This document shows, in pieces, positions 5,196 to 7,862 of a stretch of DNA of 7,862 nucleotides. Made by a program: the position numbers and the translations under genes. The notes under the pieces were generated by a model that saw nothing but the letters and a program-made list of their open reading frames with translations, did no database searches and was not told where the DNA came from. Numbering within the stretch: the stretch's first letter is position 1; each line of letters opens with the position of its first letter. The stretch spans positions 5,616 through 13,477 of the forward strand of contig CAJTQE010000029.1 in the NCBI GenBank assembly GCA_910578655.1, read 5' to 3'. The DNA is from an uncultured Christensenella sp. Its GTDB lineage: Bacteria; Bacillota; Clostridia; Christensenellales; Borkfalkiaceae.

Positions 5196-5994
5196 AATCT
5201 TATATAGAATTTACGAAGTAGCGGACGAAGAAACCGCACAAAAGAATCGTGAAAACGATATGGGGTTTGGTATCTATTCTTCAACCAGCAAGGCGGAAAA
5301 TACCGAACTGGTTATGGACTGCAAGGTATGCGATAGCCGTGACCAGTTTAAAGAGATTATAAGAGCCGAGTACGGCGATAAAATCGCTTTTGCTTATCGT
5401 AAGGGCAAGTTGAAAGCTGGCGACCTTTACTGCATTGTTATCGGCGAGCATTGCTTTGATACAGAGCGGTATTTCCAAAAACACACTTTCACCTGCGCAC
5501 AATGCGGACACACGATAACAACATACCTGAAAAAGAAAATCGAGTTTGGTGACTACGACATAAAACATACCTTTTTTGGGATAGAAGAATACAGAAACAA
5601 GCAGTTTTGTAGTGATGGTTGCAAATGGAAATTTGAGCGAGAAGAACTTGCCCGAATTAAGCCTCAAGACGACAAAGAATTCTGGGTTACGAGAGATATG
5701 TTTACTGAGCAGATAGCGGGCTACATATATCTCATAACAAAGAAGTCAACTGGTGAATTCTATGTTGGACAAACGATATATGCACCAGTATTTAGGTGGG
5801 CACAGCACTTAAAAACCGAAAGATTTGACATTAAGGGAATTCTTGACTATCAGTTTGAAGTGATAGAGATTGTCCCCAAAGGCGAAAACATTCTCGAAAG
5901 AGAAAAATACTGGATACAAAAAAAGTACAAAGAAAACCCCGTCAAGTCGCTTAATATAATGCAGACCGCAGGGTTGGCAGAGGACACGCAATAA
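5188..5994 (+). CDS. Zinc-binding plus GIY-YIG nuclease fusion protein
   Basis: This protein of 268 residues ends in a GIY-YIG nuclease domain (about 177-260). It shows GYIYLI (178-183), YVG (192-194), FRWAQH with candidate catalytic R203 and H207, EREKYWI with the likely metal-binding E239, and N256 in SLNIMQTAG. GIY-YIG enzymes cut DNA in homing endonucleases, UvrC and some restriction and phage systems. Before it is a cysteine quartet, CAQC (103-106) and CSDGC (141-145), that probably binds zinc. The first 100 residues, including EYGDKIAFAYRKGKLKAGDLYCIVIGEHCF, match no domain I know. The longer first part argues against a plain homing endonuclease, which would usually be shorter or carry a recognisable DNA-binding tail. 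The start ATG 5188 overlaps the ATPase gene by eight bases, with AAAGGAAG (5173-5180) ahead. Next gene overlap is one base. Confidence 0.9.
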   Translation: MLEILYRIYEVADEETAQKNRENDMGFGIYSSTSKAENTELVMDCKVCDSRDQFKEIIRAEYGDKIAFAYRKGKLKAGDLYCIVIGEHCFDTERYFQKHTFTCAQCGHTITTYLKKKIEFGDYDIKHTFFGIEEYRNKQFCSDGCKWKFEREELARIKPQDDKEFWVTRDMFTEQIAGYIYLITKKSTGEFYVGQTIYAPVFRWAQHLKTERFDIKGILDYQFEVIEIVPKGENILEREKYWIQKKYKENPVKSLNIMQTAGLAEDTQ

Positions 5995-6452
5995 TGTCCT
6001 TCATAAAACATAAAGACAAGTGGCACAGAACGATTGTTATGGGCGTTGGAACGGTACTCAGTAATCAAAACGGCGACGTTATTACAATATCAGAGCCAAG
6101 CGCATACACAAACGCGCGTAAGCTCGTTTTTAGAGCGAACGGCGCGTCCAGAAAACTCGAAGACGATAAGTGGCAAAAACAGTTAATGAACTTTGGCTTA
6201 TGGGATAATCACCCGCTGTCGGCAGTTGTAAGTCAGCTTAACGAGTTTGATACGGTATTTGTTTACGGTGTTTTAGATAAGTCGTCATACATATCGCAAA
6301 CCACAGGTCATAAACGAAACTATTACGAGGTAAAACTCGAATTCATTCAAATAATCGCGCGGGGGGACGGAACTATGCCGATTTTGGACGGCGGTTTAAG
6401 CGGTAAAGGCACAGACTATGAACCCGACCCGGACGGCGATATTCCATTCTAA
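5994..6452 (+). CDS. Divergent SSB-like protein with canonical C-terminal tip
   Basis: This protein of 152 residues ends in DGDIPF (147-152) after an acidic linker (DYEPDPDGD), the hallmark tip of bacterial SSBs. The segment FDTVFVYGVLDKSSYISQTTGHKRNYYEVKL can be laid on the SSB gene's GDTVFVTGALEKTEYNGKTYEKVV (first half only shown as a guide), supporting an OB fold. The N-terminal half (RTIVMGVGTVLSNQNGDVI, ARKLVFRANG) is not a typical SSB start and lacks the usual early pattern. I therefore call it SSB-like. It could bind ssDNA, or be a competitor or adaptor using the tip to recruit SSB partners. ATG 5994 overlaps the upstream TAA by one base, and AGAGGA (5979-5984) lies nine bases before it. 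It contains a six-G run (6361-6366) that does not break the frame. Confidence 0.75.
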   Translation: MSFIKHKDKWHRTIVMGVGTVLSNQNGDVITISEPSAYTNARKLVFRANGASRKLEDDKWQKQLMNFGLWDNHPLSAVVSQLNEFDTVFVYGVLDKSSYISQTTGHKRNYYEVKLEFIQIIARGDGTMPILDGGLSGKGTDYEPDPDGDIPF

Positions 6453-6466
6453 AAAGGGAGAACACA

Positions 6467-6928
6467 ATGGAAAGATTGACAGATAAGAATATAGATTACG
6501 GATACGAGTTTTGTAAAGATTGTCCGCATTATGGCGAACCTAATGGGTGCAATCGTAAGAATGGGGAATGCGAGGCATATTTCAAATTTATAGAATTTGC
6601 GGGCCACCTTGCCGAACTTGAAGACGAACTCGAAAGCGGACAGGCTTTTGAATTGCCTTGTAAAGTTGGCGATAAGATATGGGTTATTGATTATGACGAC
6701 GAAGTTGTTAGCTATGTGTGCATCGGCGGCAATAACAGTTTTCTGTTTTTAAGTCCAACGGTTTATGACGGGAAAGAAATCGCGCCTGAAGAACTGTGCA
6801 ATTATTACGTTGATTGCTATATGGAAGACGGTAGCGATGCGGACATTGTAATCTTCCCCCGTAGTAAATGTTTCACCAACAAAGACCAAGCCGAAGCAAG
6901 ACTTAAAGAATTACAAGAGGGTAAGTAA
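6467..6928 (+). CDS. Cysteine-containing hypothetical protein B (VGD/RLKEL type)
   Basis: This is an unnamed protein of 153 residues of a type frequent in clostridial phages (N-terminus MERLTDKN). The N-terminal cluster is CKDCP (16-20), C28 and C35, a plausible zinc knuckle. A helical linker (ELEDELESGQAF) follows, then a beta-rich part opening with CKVGDKIWVIDYD (65-77), then the tail KDQAEARLKELQEGK. It shares this layout with the protein at 3892-4299, and the two are probably paralogues that have diverged strongly. Translation begins at ATG 6467 with GGGAG (6456-6460) six bases before it. The end overlaps the HNH gene's ATG by one base. The acidic middle (MEDGSDAD) is unlike protein A. 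No function assigned. Confidence 0.83.
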   Translation: MERLTDKNIDYGYEFCKDCPHYGEPNGCNRKNGECEAYFKFIEFAGHLAELEDELESGQAFELPCKVGDKIWVIDYDDEVVSYVCIGGNNSFLFLSPTVYDGKEIAPEELCNYYVDCYMEDGSDADIVIFPRSKCFTNKDQAEARLKELQEGK

Positions 6929-7368
6929 TGCCTACCGAAAATCAATATATGCAAGTAAAGCGCAAGCAATTAACCAAAATTGAACGTCAAGCGGTTTACG
7001 ACAAATGTGGCGGGCATTGCGCTTACTGTGGTTGTGAAATTGCATTAAAAGATATGCAGGTTGACCACATTGTGCCTATGGCGCGGTGCTTTGATTATCA
7101 CCGTGTGCATAAAACCGCAGACGAAGTGGACGTAATGGAAAATTACTTACCCGCTTGTCGCAGTTGCAACCATTATAAAAGCTCACTGTCGCTGGAGCGA
7201 TTTAGATTTGCTGTCGAGCGTTTCCCAAGTGTTCTAATGCGCGACAGTGTTACATACAAGAATGCGGTTAGATTTGGACTGGTAGTACCAAATCCCCATA
7301 AGGTAGAGTTTTACTTTGAAAAATTAGGAATTAAAATTCCAAGCGAAGGCGACAAGCCAAAAGGTTAG
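6928..7368 (+). CDS. HNH endonuclease
   Basis: This HNH-family nuclease of 146 residues is expected to cut DNA through a beta-beta-alpha-metal site. The zinc pair CAYC (31-34) is followed by VDHIVP with D46-H47 (first histidine of HNH), then ENYLPACRSCNHYKSS, with N72 and the second zinc pair C77/C80, then N81-H82 and K84. All core elements are present. The gap between the DH and the asparagine is somewhat longer than in minimal HNH domains. The C-terminal 50 residues (SLERFRFAVERFP...KVEFYFEKLG) fit a phage-associated subfamily that I recall from Firmicutes. AGAGGG (6916-6921) lies six bases before ATG 6928. It is not beside a terminase or capsid gene in this window, so a packaging role cannot be supported. 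A moron or homing nuclease, or one acting in DNA processing, is possible. Confidence 0.92.
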   Translation: MPTENQYMQVKRKQLTKIERQAVYDKCGGHCAYCGCEIALKDMQVDHIVPMARCFDYHRVHKTADEVDVMENYLPACRSCNHYKSSLSLERFRFAVERFPSVLMRDSVTYKNAVRFGLVVPNPHKVEFYFEKLGIKIPSEGDKPKG

Positions 7369-7371
7369 AGA

Positions 7372-7830
7372 ATGCCCACAATAGAATTTCTTAAAGAATT
7401 GCAAGCTGCGCCATTCCACCGAAAGGTTTCAATAACGCAAGCGCGCATAATGGAATGGTACTACAAGTTTAAAGGTCAAGTTTATGTGTCTTTTTCAGGT
7501 GGCAAAGATAGTACAGTGCTTTTACATATAGCACGCAGGATATTTCCCGACATAGAGGCTGTATTCTGTGATACAGGACTTGAATACCCCGAAGTTAGGC
7601 AGTTTGCAAAGTCGTTTGATAATGTGACAGTTATGCGCCCTAAAATGCGTTTTGACGAAGTTATAAAAACATACGGATACCCCTTTATAGGCAAGGAAGT
7701 TGCGGAGCGTGTTTATAATTCCAGACTTTGTATTGCGGGGGGGGGCAGCTATTTCAAGCACTACTACGAACTCACAGGAGAATTACCCGGTCAGAGTAAG
7801 GCAACTGTTGGGGACTGGGGGTTTCTTTAG
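7372..7830 (+). CDS. PP-loop protein, PAPS reductase-like (frameshifted and 3' partial)
   Basis: The N-terminal half of a phosphoadenosine phosphosulfate reductase-family (PP-loop, adenosine nucleotide alpha-hydrolase fold) protein, as found in many phages. The nucleotide-binding loop SGGKDST is at residues 42-48 in VYVSFSGGKDSTVLLHIA. VFCDTGLEYPEVR (64-76) and the segment MRPKMRFDEVIKTYGYPFIGKEVAE (88-112, read in parts) follow, all typical. The observed frame ends at TAG 7828, but family-like sequence (FFSKRYDFSKWKP) continues in another frame to the right edge, so the stop is best explained by a one-base shift. Candidate sites are the nine-G run at 7737-7745 and the shorter G runs at 7810-7813 and 7817-7821. 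Removing one G at any of these opens the frame to the edge. The start ATG 7372 follows AAAGG (7360-7364). Real substrate unknown: sulfate reduction or a thiolation-type DNA or tRNA reaction are alternatives. Confidence 0.82.
   Translation: MPTIEFLKELQAAPFHRKVSITQARIMEWYYKFKGQVYVSFSGGKDSTVLLHIARRIFPDIEAVFCDTGLEYPEVRQFAKSFDNVTVMRPKMRFDEVIKTYGYPFIGKEVAERVYNSRLCIAGGGSYFKHYYELTGELPGQSKATVGDWGFL
7737..7745. repeat. Poly-G run (9 G) inside the PP-loop gene
   Basis: Nine consecutive G encode Ala-Gly-Gly-Gly in the observed frame. With eight G the frame stays open from here to the right edge with no stop codon. Runs of this length are known slippage-prone contingency tracts in some bacteria, and are also weak points for sequencing and assembly. 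Confidence 0.85.
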
Positions 7831-7862
7831 CAAAAGGTACGACTTCTCAAAGTGGAAACCCT
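7820..7862 (+). pseudogene. Out-of-frame continuation of the PAPS reductase-like gene
   Basis: Read from 7820 the bases give GFFSKRYDFSKWKP, running off the right edge with no stop. The YDFSKWKPL-like pattern is what this phage PP-loop family carries shortly before its conserved CCDVMKK region, as I recall the family. It therefore belongs to the upstream gene despite lying one base out of phase. It marks either a real frameshift or a base-count error in a G run. Confidence 0.65.

Noticed and set aside
5281..5667. 128-codon minus-strand open frame
   Set aside because: It is antisense to the GIY-YIG protein, including its zinc cysteines, with no recognisable protein features.
5188..5994. GIY-YIG gene as a group I intron homing endonuclease
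   Set aside because: No split host gene or intron structure is seen around it, it is tightly overlapped with both neighbours, and it has a large extra N-terminal part.
6476..6510. TTGACA resembling a -35 promoter box
   Set aside because: It lies inside a coding start (codons for Leu-Thr-Asp) and no TATAAT-like box is found at the proper spacing. Similar TTGACA words near 1054 and 1075 also lack a -10 partner.
6928..7368. HNH protein as a phage packaging (terminase-associated) nuclease
   Set aside because: No terminase, portal or capsid gene adjoins it in this window, so that role is unsupported.
1..7862. CRISPR arrays, tRNA genes, attachment sites, transposase genes or rho-independent terminators
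   Set aside because: No regularly spaced repeats, cloverleaf-like sequence, transposase or integrase motifs, or hairpin-plus-T-run were seen by eye. Genes leave at most 14 bases between them.

Overview
The window looks like part of the early/accessory region of a bacteriophage or prophage (less likely another mobile element) from a low-to-moderate GC Firmicute, most plausibly a gut Clostridia-type host. The reasons are purine-rich Shine-Dalgarno sequences (AGAGG/AGGAG/GGGAG) before nearly every gene, TTG and GTG starts, very tight packing with short overlaps, and gene families that recur in clostridial phages: solitary DNA methyltransferases, SSB, HNH and GIY-YIG nucleases, a PAPS-reductase-like PP-loop protein and small cysteine-containing hypotheticals. 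The host assignment is inference; no taxonomic marker is present.

All genes are on the + strand and there is no intergenic gap above 14 bases, so the window reads as one polycistronic unit with no visible internal promoter, terminator, tRNA or CRISPR. Left block (1-2797): the C-terminal part of a cytosine-5 DNA methyltransferase with a long, repeat-like target-recognition region, a beta-class amino-methyltransferase ending in a perfect sliding-clamp-binding pentapeptide (QLSLF), an 85-residue unknown, and a second beta-class amino-methyltransferase. No cognate restriction enzyme is recognisable, which suggests phage self-protection or modification rather than a restriction system. Middle block (2763-3469): two unrecognised small proteins in unusually deep overlaps (35 and 40 bases).

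Right block (3470-7862): SSB, a cysteine-containing hypothetical, an AAA+ ATPase, a zinc-ribbon-like/GIY-YIG nuclease, a second and divergent SSB-like protein, a second cysteine-containing hypothetical, an HNH nuclease, and a PP-loop PAPS-reductase-like gene that is frameshifted and runs off the right edge. The pair 'SSB-like gene + cysteine/VGD protein' occurs twice, with the same 14-base spacer and near-identical junction sequence, which points to a duplicated two-gene cassette surrounding the ATPase-nuclease pair.

Taken together the unit probably handles phage DNA: ssDNA binding (two SSB tips), ATP-driven and nucleolytic processing (AAA+, GIY-YIG, HNH), and base modification (three methyltransferases, one perhaps tethered to the host sliding clamp). 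The left edge begins exactly in a run of ten G and a nine-G run sits in the frameshifted PP-loop gene. These may be sequencing/assembly artefacts or slippage tracts, and the sequence alone cannot decide.
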